Origin: Cacconaster sp964598495
Lineage (GTDB): Bacteria > Bacteroidota > Bacteroidia > Bacteroidales > UBA932
NCBI GenBank assembly: GCA_964598495.1
Contig: CAZRBY010000004.1
Span: forward strand, 1-64,000
Direction of reading: 5' to 3'
DNA: 64,000 nucleotides
The notes beneath the pieces are model-generated. The model was not told the DNA's origin and did no database searches. It saw only the letters and a list, made by a program, of their open reading frames with translations. The position numbers were made by a program, and so were the translations under genes. Of the stretch, positions 17,819 to 27,101 are shown piece by piece. Positions within the stretch are counted from its first letter, which is position 1. Every line of letters begins with the position of its first letter.

Positions 17819-19054
17819 ATGAAAAAATCAATCGTAATCTCCATTTGCTGCCTTCTTATGGCACTATCGTCAGATATCATTGCCTGCACAAGCGCCATCA
17901 TCTCCGGTAGGGTTACCCCTGACGGTAGACCTCTTCTGTGGAAACATCGTGATACGGGTGCCGCCCAAAATCTCGTGAGATATTTCCATGGTGCCAATTA
18001 TGCCTTCTCAGCTATTGCACAGACTAATAACCCAAACCCCAGATCGGTATGGATGGGAGTCAACGAGGCTGGATTCGCCATAATTAATACTATGTCATAC
18101 AACATCGAACCCACCGAGAACGATGAAAATGCAGATAACAACGGCTACATAATGAAAATTGCGCTTGGAGAATGTGCCGATGCGGAAGAGTTCGAGACTC
18201 TCCTAAATTCACTTGAAAAGCCCTGGCTTATCTCAGCCAACCTCGGCGTGATAGATGCAAAAGGCAATGCTTATTACTATGAGGTTAACAATAATGAATA
18301 TGTCAGGTTTGATGTGAACGATCCCGCAACAGCACCTTTGGGTTACATAGTAAGGAGCAACTTTTCATTCGCAGGCGACACTGAGAGAGGTTCCGGTTAT
18401 GTGAGATATATGCAGGCTGATGAGATAGTAAAAGCCGGTGTTATGCACAATGCAATGACTCCTGAGTTCATTTTCAACGAACTCTCCAGATCTTTTGAAA
18501 ATCCCCTTATCGGTGTTGACCTCAAGAGTGGCGATTTCAACAGACCGAAGACGACAGGATGGTTTGTGGAGCAGGATTTCATCGCCAGATACACTACTAC
18601 GAGCAGTGTTGTCATACAGGGAGTCAAAGAGGGCGAACCGGTGGAACTGACTACTATGTGGACTGTCGTGAGTTACCCTCCTACCACAGTGGCAATGCCC
18701 GTGTGGGTATGCGGTGGTGGAGAGGGTATCCCCTCAATTCTTTCACAAAATGAAGAGGGACGTTCGACGCTCGGAAATATGGGTTATCTGATGAAGGAAA
18801 AGGCCTATGCCCACGAGATCGAGAGGTCTCGTAAGAATGTATATTTCAATTGGGAGCTTTTGTGGAATCCTCAAGGCGACGGTTATATGCAGATGGTTCA
18901 GCAGATTGAGAAGGAGCTTTTCAGAGAGTATAACCGTGCTATTGAGACATGGCGCAGCGAAGGAGCTATAAATCGTCGTCAGATGAATAAACTCCATGAC
19001 AAATGGAGTTCTTATATAGTGGAGAAATATTACGAATACTTCGGAATGAAGTAA
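17819..19054 (+). CDS. Secreted C45-like Ntn hydrolase/acyltransferase
   Basis: 411 aa. Signal peptide at residues 1-22 (hydrophobic IVISICCLLMALSSDIIA), then Cys23 in CTSAIISGRVTPDGRPLLWK. The CTS...DGRPLLWKHRDTG pattern is that of the C45 (acyl-CoA:6-aminopenicillanate acyltransferase-like) N-terminal-nucleophile hydrolases. Signal cleavage before Cys23 would directly expose the nucleophile. Export suggests hydrolysis of an amide outside the cytoplasm; substrate unknown. C59 or C69 relatives are less likely alternatives. Monocistronic, followed by a strong terminator. No clear TAnnTTTG box in the 180-bp upstream region. Confidence 0.75.
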   Translation: MKKSIVISICCLLMALSSDIIACTSAIISGRVTPDGRPLLWKHRDTGAAQNLVRYFHGANYAFSAIAQTNNPNPRSVWMGVNEAGFAIINTMSYNIEPTENDENADNNGYIMKIALGECADAEEFETLLNSLEKPWLISANLGVIDAKGNAYYYEVNNNEYVRFDVNDPATAPLGYIVRSNFSFAGDTERGSGYVRYMQADEIVKAGVMHNAMTPEFIFNELSRSFENPLIGVDLKSGDFNRPKTTGWFVEQDFIARYTTTSSVVIQGVKEGEPVELTTMWTVVSYPPTTVAMPVWVCGGGEGIPSILSQNEEGRSTLGNMGYLMKEKAYAHEIERSRKNVYFNWELLWNPQGDGYMQMVQQIEKELFREYNRAIETWRSEGAINRRQMNKLHDKWSSYIVEKYYEYFGMK

Positions 19055-19073
19055 AGCTTTACAGGATATATAC

Positions 19074-19105
19074 AAAAAGAGGGAGGCTGCAGCCTCCCTC
19101 TTTTT
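19074..19105. terminator. Bidirectional terminator, perfect 16-bp palindrome
   Basis: AAAAAGAGGGAGGCTG is followed directly by its exact reverse complement ending in TTTTT. It serves the hydrolase on the plus strand and the convergent ferredoxin on the minus strand. Confidence 0.88.
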
Positions 19106-19124
19106 GTATAATTGTTGCTATGAA

Positions 19125-19292
19125 TTATGCTTGTTCGATAGCACCCATGGGGCAAGCATCTGCACAAGCACCGCAATCAATGCATGAGTTAGGGTCAATC
19201 TTGTAAATGTCACCCTCAGAGATAGCTCCTACAGGACATTCATCAATACAAGAACCGCAAGCTGCGCAGTTTTCCGTGATTTTGTAAGCCAT
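19125..19292 (-). CDS. 2[4Fe-4S] ferredoxin
   Basis: 55 aa, read from the minus strand. Two classic CxxCxxCxxxCP motifs: CAACGSCIDECP (residues 9-20) and CIDCGACADACP (37-48). Size and symmetry fit clostridial-type low-potential ferredoxin, a soluble electron carrier for anaerobic oxidoreductases such as pyruvate:ferredoxin oxidoreductase (inference). Monocistronic, with a TAnnTTTG promoter 48 bp upstream and a terminator just after the stop. Confidence 0.93.
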   Translation of the reverse strand: MAYKITENCAACGSCIDECPVGAISEGDIYKIDPNSCIDCGACADACPMGAIEQA

Positions 19293-19339
19293 GTTAAATC
19301 TTTTTAGTTATTTGATAGTTTTATTTTCAATTGTGTCCG

Positions 19340-19347
19340 CAAAGATA
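19340..19347 (-). promoter_or_regulatory. Promoter -7 box for the ferredoxin
   Basis: Minus-strand TATCTTTG matches TAnnTTTG, 47 bp before the ferredoxin ATG. Confidence 0.5.
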
Positions 19348-19381
19348 ACACCTTTTTATCGGATTAATCAAATTATTTGTA

Positions 19382-22300
19382 TCAATATCCGAAAATCTCC
19401 TTGAGTTCGAGTTTCTGAATGGGACCATACTCTAGGAGGGTCTTCATATCAAAATCTTCGTAGCGGCCGAGAATGCAGATGGCGTAGTTGCGATCTTTGA
19501 CATTGTCTTGCTGGAACTTTACCACATCATCGAGAGTTAGGGTCTGAACCTTTTCAAATACATCGCGGTTGATGTCATAATCCAGACCGAGCTTCTGTGC
19601 GGATAGATATTTCCAGAAAATATTTTCTCTAACTGTCCTGGCAGTACGGAGATTGGTAATCAGCGATTCCTGTGCAATGTCAAAGGCATTCTGTGAAACC
19701 GGCATGTTGTTGATGATTTCATCGAAAGCAGTCATCGCATCAATGAGTTTATCATTCTGTGTTGCAATGAAACTGTTGAAGAAAGCTTCATGCAAAAGAT
19801 CGTCGGGCAAAGCAAATGAAGCACTTGCAGAATAGGCGAGGCCGCGTGCTTCACGCATCTCCTGAAATACTATGGAGTTCATTCCCGAACCGAAATAGGA
19901 GTTGTATAGACTTGCGATAGGAACGATTGCAGGGTCGTACTTCTTTCCGACGTTAGATACTGCCATGTAATAGAGCTGGTTGGCATCAAATGGAGCGAGG
20001 AATACCTTGGTTTCATCCGTCTTGCGTATCATAAATGGGTTACCTGATACCACCGGTGTAAGAGTTTCGGGAACATTGTGGGTCTCTGCAATCATATTCA
20101 CGATATCTTCCCCTGTAGCGGGTCCATAGTAGAGGACTTTGTGCTCCTTTGAGAAGATGTTGTGGATCATATCAGTCAGGTCGCTTCCTTTCAGATTTCT
20201 GATCTCTTGATCTGAAAGGACATTGGTGTGGGGATTTTCAGGTCCGTAAACAGCGAACATCTGGAGACGTGAGAAGATCTCTCTCTGTCCGAGTTTGGCA
20301 TTTGCACGTTCCTGGAGCATATTGCCCTTGAGCAGAGTGAGTACCTCCTCGTTAGGTTGTGCATCAGCTATCAGGTCTTCCATCATCTTAACAGCCTCTT
20401 CCATATTTTCGCCGAGGCCCGAAACAGTTACGTGGGTGCGTTCACCGGTGCAGACTACGTTTACCGAGCAGGCAATTTTGTACAATGCTTTCTGGATCTC
20501 CTCTTTGCTCATTTTGCTAGTGCCCAGATAACTGAAAAAGTCGGTTGCAATGGGAAGCACCTTGTCGGCATAGCTGCCTGTCTCGAAGATATAGGTGAGA
20601 GTGAAGAGGTCGTTGATGGTGTTCTGCTTGTATAGTACGGGAATATCGCTCTTTGCGGTCAATATATCCATATCCTTTTCAAAGTCCACAAAAACGGGTT
20701 CAATAGGTTCCACATGTGATGAAGCCTGAATCTCACGTAGGAATGCGCTGGAAGTATCTCTATTGGTAAAAATAGGGGTGATAGCCGGTTTTGCTATCTT
20801 GGTGTCCGTAGGGTCTTTTTTCTCAATTTTGTCAACGCGGATGTAGTTGTCGCCGAAGTTCTCATTGACAAATGCAACGAGTTCTTCTTTGGTAATCTTG
20901 GAGAGTCTATCAACCTCGCTGATATAATCAGCCCAGGAAATGCCGTCGATAAANNNNNNNNNNNNNNNNNNNNNNNNNNNNNNNNNNNNNNNNNNNNNNN
21001 NNNNNNNNNNNNNNNNNNNNNNNNNNNNNNNNNNNNNNNNNNNNNNNNNNNNNNNNNNNNNNNNNNNTCGATAAAGCAGTTAACCAGAGAGCGCACAATA
21101 TAGGAGGCATTTTGGTTTTGCTGCATCTTCTGGCGTTTCATGTTGTTGATGATGGAGGGGAGCAGGTCATCATCAAAATTGCCGGATTTGATTTTTTCAA
21201 GCTCTTCGAAAGCAATCGCAGCTACTTCGTCGAGTGTCTGTCCCTTTTTTGGCTCGCCCTGAATGATAAATATAGAGTAGTCTGCGAGAGAATAGTTGCC
21301 TGCTCCCATACCGAGGGTCTTTTGCTGCTGATTGACATTGAGGTCAAAAAGACCTGCCGATCCATTGTAGAGGACTGATCGCAGTAGGTCGAGCATAAGA
21401 GCTTCGGGAGAGGCAGCGCCCGGGAATCTCCATGCAATCAATGTGCTGGGAGACTCCACTCCGAGAACTTCCAGCTTGCGAGGTTCGGTGATGGGATCTT
21501 CAGGTTCGAATTCGAGCTTGGGGAGATTGGGATTTGGCTTGAGGGCTGAGAAGTGTTTGTCTATAATTTTTATCGCTTGGTCAGGGTCAAAGTCACCGGC
21601 CAGGCAGACCGCCATATTGTTGGGAACATACCACTCTGCTTTGTAATTCTTTACGTTGGTAATGGAAGGATTCTTCAAATGGCTTCCCCAGCCAATAACC
21701 GGAGTTCCGTAGGTATGTTTCTTGAATAACTCGGCAAAGAGTTTTTCGAACTGCTTTTCGCTATCCATCGCTGAGTACATATTGTACTCTTCGTAAATGG
21801 TTTCAAGCTCGGTGTGGAATCCGCGAATTACGCAGTTGGCAAACCTGTCCGCCTGGATTCTGGCCCAGTTGTCAATCTGGTTGGAGGGAATATTCTCCAC
21901 ATAGCAGGTAACATCGTTGCTTGTATATGCATTTGTACCACGGGCTCCAATGCTGGCCATCAGTTTGTCATATTCGTTGGGAATGGCAATCTTGGAAGCC
22001 TCGTAGGAGAGGGAATCAATCTCGTGATAGATTGCCTTACGTTGATCTTCATCAGCGGTTACACGATAAATCTCGAAAAGTTCTTCTATACGATCAAGGA
22101 GTACCTTCTCCTCTTCGTAATTCTGGGTGCCGAACTTCTCTGTGCCCTTGAACATCAGATGCTCGAAGTAGTGGGCCAGACCTGTGGTCTCAACGGGGTC
22201 GTTCTTGCTACCCACACGTATGGCCACATGGGCATTAACGCGGGGTTCGTCCTTGTTGACAACCATATAAACCTTGAGTCCGTTGTCAAGGGTATAGATT

Positions 22301-22401
22301 CGTGCCCCTAGTGGGTCACCGGGCACCGACTCGTAAGAGTATTTGTTGCAAGATGCAAAAACAAAAAGCGTTGCGAGAAGCAGATAGATAATTCTCTTCA
22401 T
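19382..22401 (-). CDS. M16 family zinc protease, lipoprotein (one gene across a 114-N gap)
   Basis: Lipoprotein signal with lipobox VFASC (Cys18). Inverted zinc motif HYFEH at residues 77-81 (HxxEH), with an EE pair near 204-205 as candidate third ligand. A second, inactive M16 half follows, containing LFTLTYIFETGSYAD and EMREARGLAYSASA. The N run at 20954-21067 breaks the frame, but both flanks carry the same 8 bases TCGATAAA. Merging them gives 2898 nt, an uninterrupted 965-aa protein reading SLVNCFIDGISWADYI through the join. Likely periplasmic or outer-membrane-associated peptidase of Zn-dependent pitrilysin type. Divergent from the DUF1573 gene. Confidence 0.88.
20954..21067. other. Assembly gap (114 N), probably spurious
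   Basis: Both flanks carry TCGATAAA, at the end of the left side and the beginning of the right side. Collapsing the overlap restores an open reading frame of exact codon length in the M16 protease. Confidence 0.95.
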
Positions 22402-22472
22402 TGTTGTATGAAATTATGTTGGTTTGGTTCGATTTATGCAAATAATTAACAAAAATAGCAAACTATATTTAT

Positions 22473-22480
22473 TATCTTTG
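22473..22480 (+). promoter_or_regulatory. Promoter -7 box for the DUF1573 gene
   Basis: TATCTTTG matches TAnnTTTG, 16 bp before the ATG at 22497, which implies a 5' leader of only about 10 nt. Confidence 0.55.
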
Positions 22481-22496
22481 CCAAAAATATAAAAAA

Positions 22497-23606
22497 ATGA
22501 AGAAACTGGTGGTCATAATGATTTTAATTCTGTGTCAATCCTTTGTTTATCAAATGGTTGCTCAGGATTCTCAGAAGATGCTCGATGAGAGCAAGGTTAT
22601 TAGTTTCGATAAGAAAATACATGATTTTGGGGATGTGTTAATTTCTGACGGGCCGGTAAAATGCACCTTCACATTCACAAATATCAGCGATTCACCGATT
22701 GTTGTACACAATATCATTTCATCCTGCGGATGCACTATACCCCAATGGACCCGTTCTCCGGTAAAACCGGGCGAAAATGGCAAAGTAGATGTCGTTTTCA
22801 ACAACGACCAAGGACCCTTTCCCTTTGACAAGACTCTTACGCTCTACGTTTCCGGCGTCAATCGTCCGGTTATCCTAAGAGTCAGAGGTATAGCACATGA
22901 GAAAAAGAAAAACGTGGACGAGCTCTTCACGGGCAAAATCGGGCAGATGGGCATCAACAAAAGCGTAGTCTCACTGCGCAACATCGAGCAGGGAGTACTG
23001 AAGCAGGACGCAATAGATATCGCAAATCTCTCCACATCTCCTCTCAAAGTTGAAACTATCGAGGTTAGTCGCGGGCTTCTGCTCACTGTATATCCGAATC
23101 CTATTCCGCCCAAGAGTTTGGCCAAACTCACCTATACAGTTGATCCTGCCTTTCTACCGCAGAAAGTGTGGGGCAAACAAACCTTCACCGGTAAATTTGT
23201 CCTCAACGGCAAAAAATATCAGGAACTCTTCTCGGTGAGCGCCGTGATAGTGGACAACTTCCGCAATTTGGATGATAAAGAGGTCAAAAATGCTCCAATG
23301 CCAATAATAGAGAAGTCCTATTACGATTTTGGAACAGCCGTCAAAGGTACGGTGCTTGAAGTATCCTACAAAATCAAAAACAAAGGTAAAAGTGAGTTAC
23401 TGATACACAAGGTGGAGAGTGAAAAGAGCGGTTTAAGCCAGATTGGTTCTACACCATTCCGAATCAAAGCAGGAGGAAGCGCCACCCTGAAACTTAAGTT
23501 TGATACAAGGGAGCACTCCGGAGAAATGATAAATATCCTAACTTTGATTACCAACTCACCATCCAAACCGATGGTAAACCTTTTCATCACAGGTACCATT
23601 AAATAA
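22497..23606 (+). CDS. DUF1573 domain protein, secreted
   Basis: 369 aa. Signal peptide at residues 1-22 (LVVIMILILCQSFVYQMVAQ). Two Ig-like DUF1573 repeats: the first begins KIHDFGDVLISDGPVKCTF and carries the typical SSCGCT motif near residues 76-81; the second begins KSYYDFGTAVKGTVLEVSYK near 265. DUF1573 proteins are abundant exported Bacteroidetes proteins of unknown molecular function. It is followed 31 bases later by meaB; cotranscription is possible but there is no functional link I can defend. Confidence 0.85.
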   Translation: MKKLVVIMILILCQSFVYQMVAQDSQKMLDESKVISFDKKIHDFGDVLISDGPVKCTFTFTNISDSPIVVHNIISSCGCTIPQWTRSPVKPGENGKVDVVFNNDQGPFPFDKTLTLYVSGVNRPVILRVRGIAHEKKKNVDELFTGKIGQMGINKSVVSLRNIEQGVLKQDAIDIANLSTSPLKVETIEVSRGLLLTVYPNPIPPKSLAKLTYTVDPAFLPQKVWGKQTFTGKFVLNGKKYQELFSVSAVIVDNFRNLDDKEVKNAPMPIIEKSYYDFGTAVKGTVLEVSYKIKNKGKSELLIHKVESEKSGLSQIGSTPFRIKAGGSATLKLKFDTREHSGEMINILTLITNSPSKPMVNLFITGTIK

Positions 23607-23637
23607 CTCTAAGGTAGCTCTGTTAACCGAAAACGAT

Positions 23638-24759
23638 ATGAAGAACAAACCTCAAGGAGACTTTTTTGCAGATTATAATAATGACGACACGGCACTTGTA
23701 ATAAATGAGGGAGTTGAGCAGCCACCCATAATTAACCCCTACGTCAAGTCATTTTATAAAAAGAAACCCTCACTGCTCTCTGTGGATCAGTATATTGAAG
23801 GCATTACTGCCGGAGATACCACTATACTAAGCCAGGCGATTACTCTTATAGAGAGTTCTCTCGCAGAGCACCGTGCGATGGCCAGGAAGATTATAGAGCG
23901 CTGCCAGATTATCTCGGCACAACTGCATTCGATGAGAATAGGTATCACCGGAGTACCCGGAGCAGGCAAAAGTACATTTATCGAAGCGTTCGGCTCTTTT
24001 CTCACCTCAAAAGGCTACAAACTCGCCGTGCTGGCAATCGATCCCAGTTCAGAGCGCAGCAAAGGTAGTATCTTAGGCGACAAGACCAGAATGGAGACTC
24101 TTTGCAACGATCCCAATGCCTTTATCCGTCCCAGCCCAAGTGCCGGTTCACTCGGAGGAGTGGCACGCAAAACCCGTGAGACTATCTTACTTTGTGAGGC
24201 TGCTGGCTATGATGTGATATTTATCGAGACCGTAGGGGTAGGGCAGAGCGAAACTGCAGTTCACTCGATGAGCGATTTCTTTCTTCTTCTGATGCTCTCT
24301 GGGGCCGGTGATGAACTTCAGGGCATCAAAAGGGGAATAATGGAAATGGCTGATCTCATAGCCATCACCAAGGCAGACGGCACCAATATGGAAAAATCCA
24401 ATATGGCGCGTGCTCTCTATTCCAATGCACTCCACCTTTTCCCCCCAACGGAATCCGGATGGGTGCCTACTGCGGTCACCTCTTCTGCGGTGACCAAGGA
24501 GGGACTTCCCGACATTTTAAAGAAAATCGAGGAGTACTTCGCACTTGTCAAAGGCAATGGTTTTTACTCCAAGAAGCGAAGGGAACAGGCTCGATTCTGG
24601 ATGTACGAGAGCATTAACGAATCACTCAAGAATATGTTTTATGAAAATACAGTAATAGAAAAACTCCTGCCGGAATACGAGGATTCGGTCCTTGAGGGAA
24701 AGATTGAGTCATTCACGGCTGCAACAGAACTCATTGAGAAGTATAAGCGTGCCAAATAG
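23638..24759 (+). CDS. meaB: Methylmalonyl-CoA mutase-associated GTPase MeaB
   Basis: 373 aa. G3E-family GTPase with Walker A GVPGAGKST at residues 105-113, AIDPSSERSKGSILGDKTRM (switch I region) and VIFIETVGVGQSE (Walker B/switch II). TKAD serves as guanine-specificity motif. MeaB loads and protects the adenosylcobalamin cofactor of methylmalonyl-CoA mutase, an enzyme of the succinate-propionate pathway common in this group. The mutase genes mutA/mutB are not within the window. The stop is immediately before the transporter start (3 bases). Confidence 0.94.
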   Translation: MKNKPQGDFFADYNNDDTALVINEGVEQPPIINPYVKSFYKKKPSLLSVDQYIEGITAGDTTILSQAITLIESSLAEHRAMARKIIERCQIISAQLHSMRIGITGVPGAGKSTFIEAFGSFLTSKGYKLAVLAIDPSSERSKGSILGDKTRMETLCNDPNAFIRPSPSAGSLGGVARKTRETILLCEAAGYDVIFIETVGVGQSETAVHSMSDFFLLLMLSGAGDELQGIKRGIMEMADLIAITKADGTNMEKSNMARALYSNALHLFPPTESGWVPTAVTSSAVTKEGLPDILKKIEEYFALVKGNGFYSKKRREQARFWMYESINESLKNMFYENTVIEKLLPEYEDSVLEGKIESFTAATELIEKYKRAK

Positions 24760-24762
24760 TGA

Positions 24763-25909
24763 ATGAAAGTGATGAATTGGAGTCTTTTTGTTGATGTTTT
24801 GAAAAACGGCCTGCTCATCACAGGGCTGGTTATAGTGATGATGTTGATGATAGAGTTCATCAATNNNNNNNNNNTCACACGGCAGATGGTTTGAGCGTCT
24901 GAAGGGAGCTCCTAACAAACAGGTATTTCTCGGGGCTCTCTTGGGACTTATACCAGGATGTGTCGGCGGCTTTGCCGCGGTATCGCTCTATACCCACCGT
25001 CTGATTGGGTTCGGAGCCTTGATAGCTATGATGGTTGCATCGTCGGGTGACGAAGCCTTCGTGATGTTGGCCCTCATTCCAAAGGATGCACTCATACTTT
25101 TCGGTGTTCTGTTTGTGATCGCCATTATCTCCGGACTTCTTATAAATCTCTTCGCCCGCCTCAAGAAGGCCGAGAAAAAGCTTAGAACTGCCTGTGAAGA
25201 TGATTTTGAGGTACATTTGGAAGACCACGGTCACTCTTTCGAGAGTCCCCATTTCAGTGTGGCCAATCTGAAGCATTTTTCCTGGCGTAAAACAGTGCTT
25301 TTGCTGGGTGTAGCTGCCTTTATTGTGGCTCTGGCACTGGGTATTCTGGGGCACGATCATAATGAGTCTACTCAATTTTTTACCGAGAATGCCTCTTTTG
25401 TGCAGACACATTCCCATGATCATTCTCACGGGATTTCGTTTCTTGATGAGTATTGGATCAATCTGCTTTTCGCGATACTGAGTTTGGGAGTGCTTGCAGT
25501 CATTGCGGTATCGGGAGATCATTTTATCAAGGATCATTTGTGGAACCATGTAATACGTAAGCATTTTTTGTCCATATTTCTCTGGACGACCGGTGCGTTG
25601 CTTTTAGTACAACTGGGTCTACATTACTTCGACATAGAGTCCTGGACCAACGACAATATTCCCCTGATGATTCTTTTTGCGGTACTTGTTGGCCTGATTC
25701 CCGAATCGGGTCCCCATTTGGTTTTTGTGGCTCTTTATGCCAGCGGTCTGGTACCTTTTTCAGTCCTGCTCGCAAGTTCGATTTCACAGGATGGTCACTC
25801 TTCGCTTCCTCTTCTTGCCGAGACCAAAAAGGGCTTTTTAAAGGCAAAAGTTGTAAATGTGATCATTGGACTAATAGTAGGGTTCGGCGCTTATCTTTTG
25901 AATTTTTAA
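24763..25909 (+). CDS. Putative manganese/heavy-metal transporter, N-terminal part interrupted by a 10-N gap
   Basis: About 380 aa. Before the gap: a hydrophobic helix GLLITGLVIVMMLMIEFIN from the ATG at 24763. After it: GRWFERLKGAP, then LGALLGLIPGCVGGFAAV and MMVASSGDEAFVMLALIPKDA. Around nine to ten membrane helices. His-rich loops HDHNES and THSHDHSHG near the middle suggest metal binding. Fits the ArsP_2-like 'putative 10TM heavy-metal exporter/manganese transporter' family. Both gap edges fall on codon boundaries in the same protein, so the gene is intact if the missing stretch is a multiple of three. Confidence 0.8.
24865..24874. other. Assembly gap (10 N)
   Basis: Gap inside the metal transporter between its first helix and GRWFERLK. 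The apparent frame shift disappears if the real gap length is a multiple of 3. Confidence 0.99.
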
Positions 25910-25925
25910 CAACACACTATACAAA

Positions 25926-26432
25926 ATGGCGATCATACGAGAATTGAACGGTATAACCCCGAAAATCGGTAAAAGATGTTTCATAGCAGAAAATGCAGTG
26001 ATAGTTGGGGATGTAGTCATAGGTGATGACTGCAGTATCTGGTACGGAGCCGTACTGCGTGGAGATGTCAACTCCATAATAATAGGAGACAGAGTGAACA
26101 TACAGGATGGGGCCGTGCTTCACACAACATATAAGGAGTCAATTGTGGAAATCGGCAACGATGTCTCCGTAGGGCACAATGCCATAGTTCACGGGGCAAA
26201 GGTAGGTAACGATGTTCTCGTAGGTATGGGAGCAATTCTTATGGACAATTCTGTCATTCCGGACAATACAATAATTGCTGCCGGAGCGGTAGTGCTCACC
26301 AATGCAGTTCTTGAACCCGGTGTCTATGCCGGCATTCCCGCTAAGCGTATTAAGGAGGGTTCTGATGCCATACGAGCCGCAGCGCACCAAAATGCACAGG
26401 GATATATGGTGTACAAAGAGTGGTATGAGTAG
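25926..26432 (+). CDS. Gamma-class carbonic anhydrase family protein
   Basis: 168 aa. Left-handed beta-helix of hexapeptide repeats: IVGDVVIGDDCSIWYGAVLR, NSIIIGDRVNIQDGAVLHTT and VGHNAIVHGAKVGNDVLVG. The three conserved zinc-ligand histidines are in place (AVLH, VGH, AIVH). It resembles the YrdA/PaaY/CamH branch; carbonic anhydrase activity is plausible but not certain for this branch. 16 bases after the transporter. Followed by a short repeat tract and no visible terminator. Confidence 0.88.
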   Translation: MAIIRELNGITPKIGKRCFIAENAVIVGDVVIGDDCSIWYGAVLRGDVNSIIIGDRVNIQDGAVLHTTYKESIVEIGNDVSVGHNAIVHGAKVGNDVLVGMGAILMDNSVIPDNTIIAAGAVVLTNAVLEPGVYAGIPAKRIKEGSDAIRAAAHQNAQGYMVYKEWYE

Positions 26433-26434
26433 AG

Positions 26435-26518
26435 GTGCGGGGTACGAGTTGCGGGGTACGGTGTGCGAAGTGGAGTTCTGAGTTTCGAGTCCTGAGTTCT
26501 GATTCCTGAGTTCCGAGT
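26435..26518. repeat. Intergenic tandem repeat tract with a 7-bp unit
   Basis: 26435-26468 holds two imperfect copies of GTTGCGGGGTACG-like sequence. 26473-26518 is a heptamer array GAGTTCT, GAGTTTC, GAGTCCT, GAGTTCT, GATTCCT, GAGTTCC, GAGT, in exact 7-bp register. It lies 40 bp after the carbonic anhydrase stop. No coding potential. Confidence 0.85.
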
Positions 26519-26571
26519 ATGTAGTTCGAAACTTGTGTGTGGTGTAGTGGGGCAGTACGTAGATGGTTGTA

Positions 26572-27024
26572 CTATTTGGCTTTTTTGAGCGTGACAGTTA
26601 GGGGATTATCCTTAATCATGCGTTCATAGTCCGTATGAATTGACCAGTTCATCGTCATCGTCGTAACTTTACCTTCATCGTCCCTGTTGCAGATACAGGT
26701 ATAAAGGGTTTTACCACTATCCATATGTGTCAGAAGGATTGTGTCATCTTCCCTTTTGACATTGAGTAACTCGGTGTCAATGACACTGATACTGTAGAGT
26801 CCGGTCATGACCCTGCACTGAGTGCCGGCTTCGGTAAAAGTCACCAACTTGGTCAATCCTGTGGTCTCATCATCTATTAGAGTAACGGTAGTTGATCCCA
26901 TCCAGTTTTCTCCGCCGATGATCTCTATTATAGTATGGGTATCATCAAACCAGTCGCAGGAAGTCAAACTTAAGGCGTAAAGGGAGAGGACTATTGTAAA
27001 AATAAAGAGGGATATGCGTTTCAT
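26572..27024 (-). CDS. Hypothetical lipoprotein
   Basis: 150 aa from the ATG at 27024; a longer upstream frame exists but has no signal. Signal peptide ISLFIFTIVLSLYALSL followed by lipobox LTSC, then an acidic WFDDTH. The mature part is beta-rich (WMGSTTVTLIDDETTGL and TMNWSIHTDYER). I do not recognise the family; it resembles the small lipocalin-like lipoproteins of Bacteroidales only in size and composition. Downstream of the DUF2752 gene by 77 bases. Confidence 0.65.
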   Translation of the reverse strand: MKRISLFIFTIVLSLYALSLTSCDWFDDTHTIIEIIGGENWMGSTTVTLIDDETTGLTKLVTFTEAGTQCRVMTGLYSISVIDTELLNVKREDDTILLTHMDSGKTLYTCICNRDDEGKVTTMTMNWSIHTDYERMIKDNPLTVTLKKAK

Positions 27025-27101
27025 AACAATTATTCTAAAGCTATCACTATATAGATGCACAAAATGGTGATTTCGCTGCATAAATACCAGAAATATATTT
27101 G

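Noticed and set aside
19382..22401. Two adjacent M16 peptidase genes or a frameshifted pseudogene
   Set aside because: The break coincides with an N run whose flanks overlap by 8 bp; merging restores one intact gene.
24763..25909. Frameshifted or truncated transporter starting at TTG 24941
   Set aside because: The frame shift is caused by the arbitrary 10-N gap; both edges are on codon boundaries of the same protein.
27094..27101. Plus-strand TATATTTG as a promoter
   Set aside because: It points into the 3' end of the DUF2752 gene antisense, with no gene downstream on that strand.
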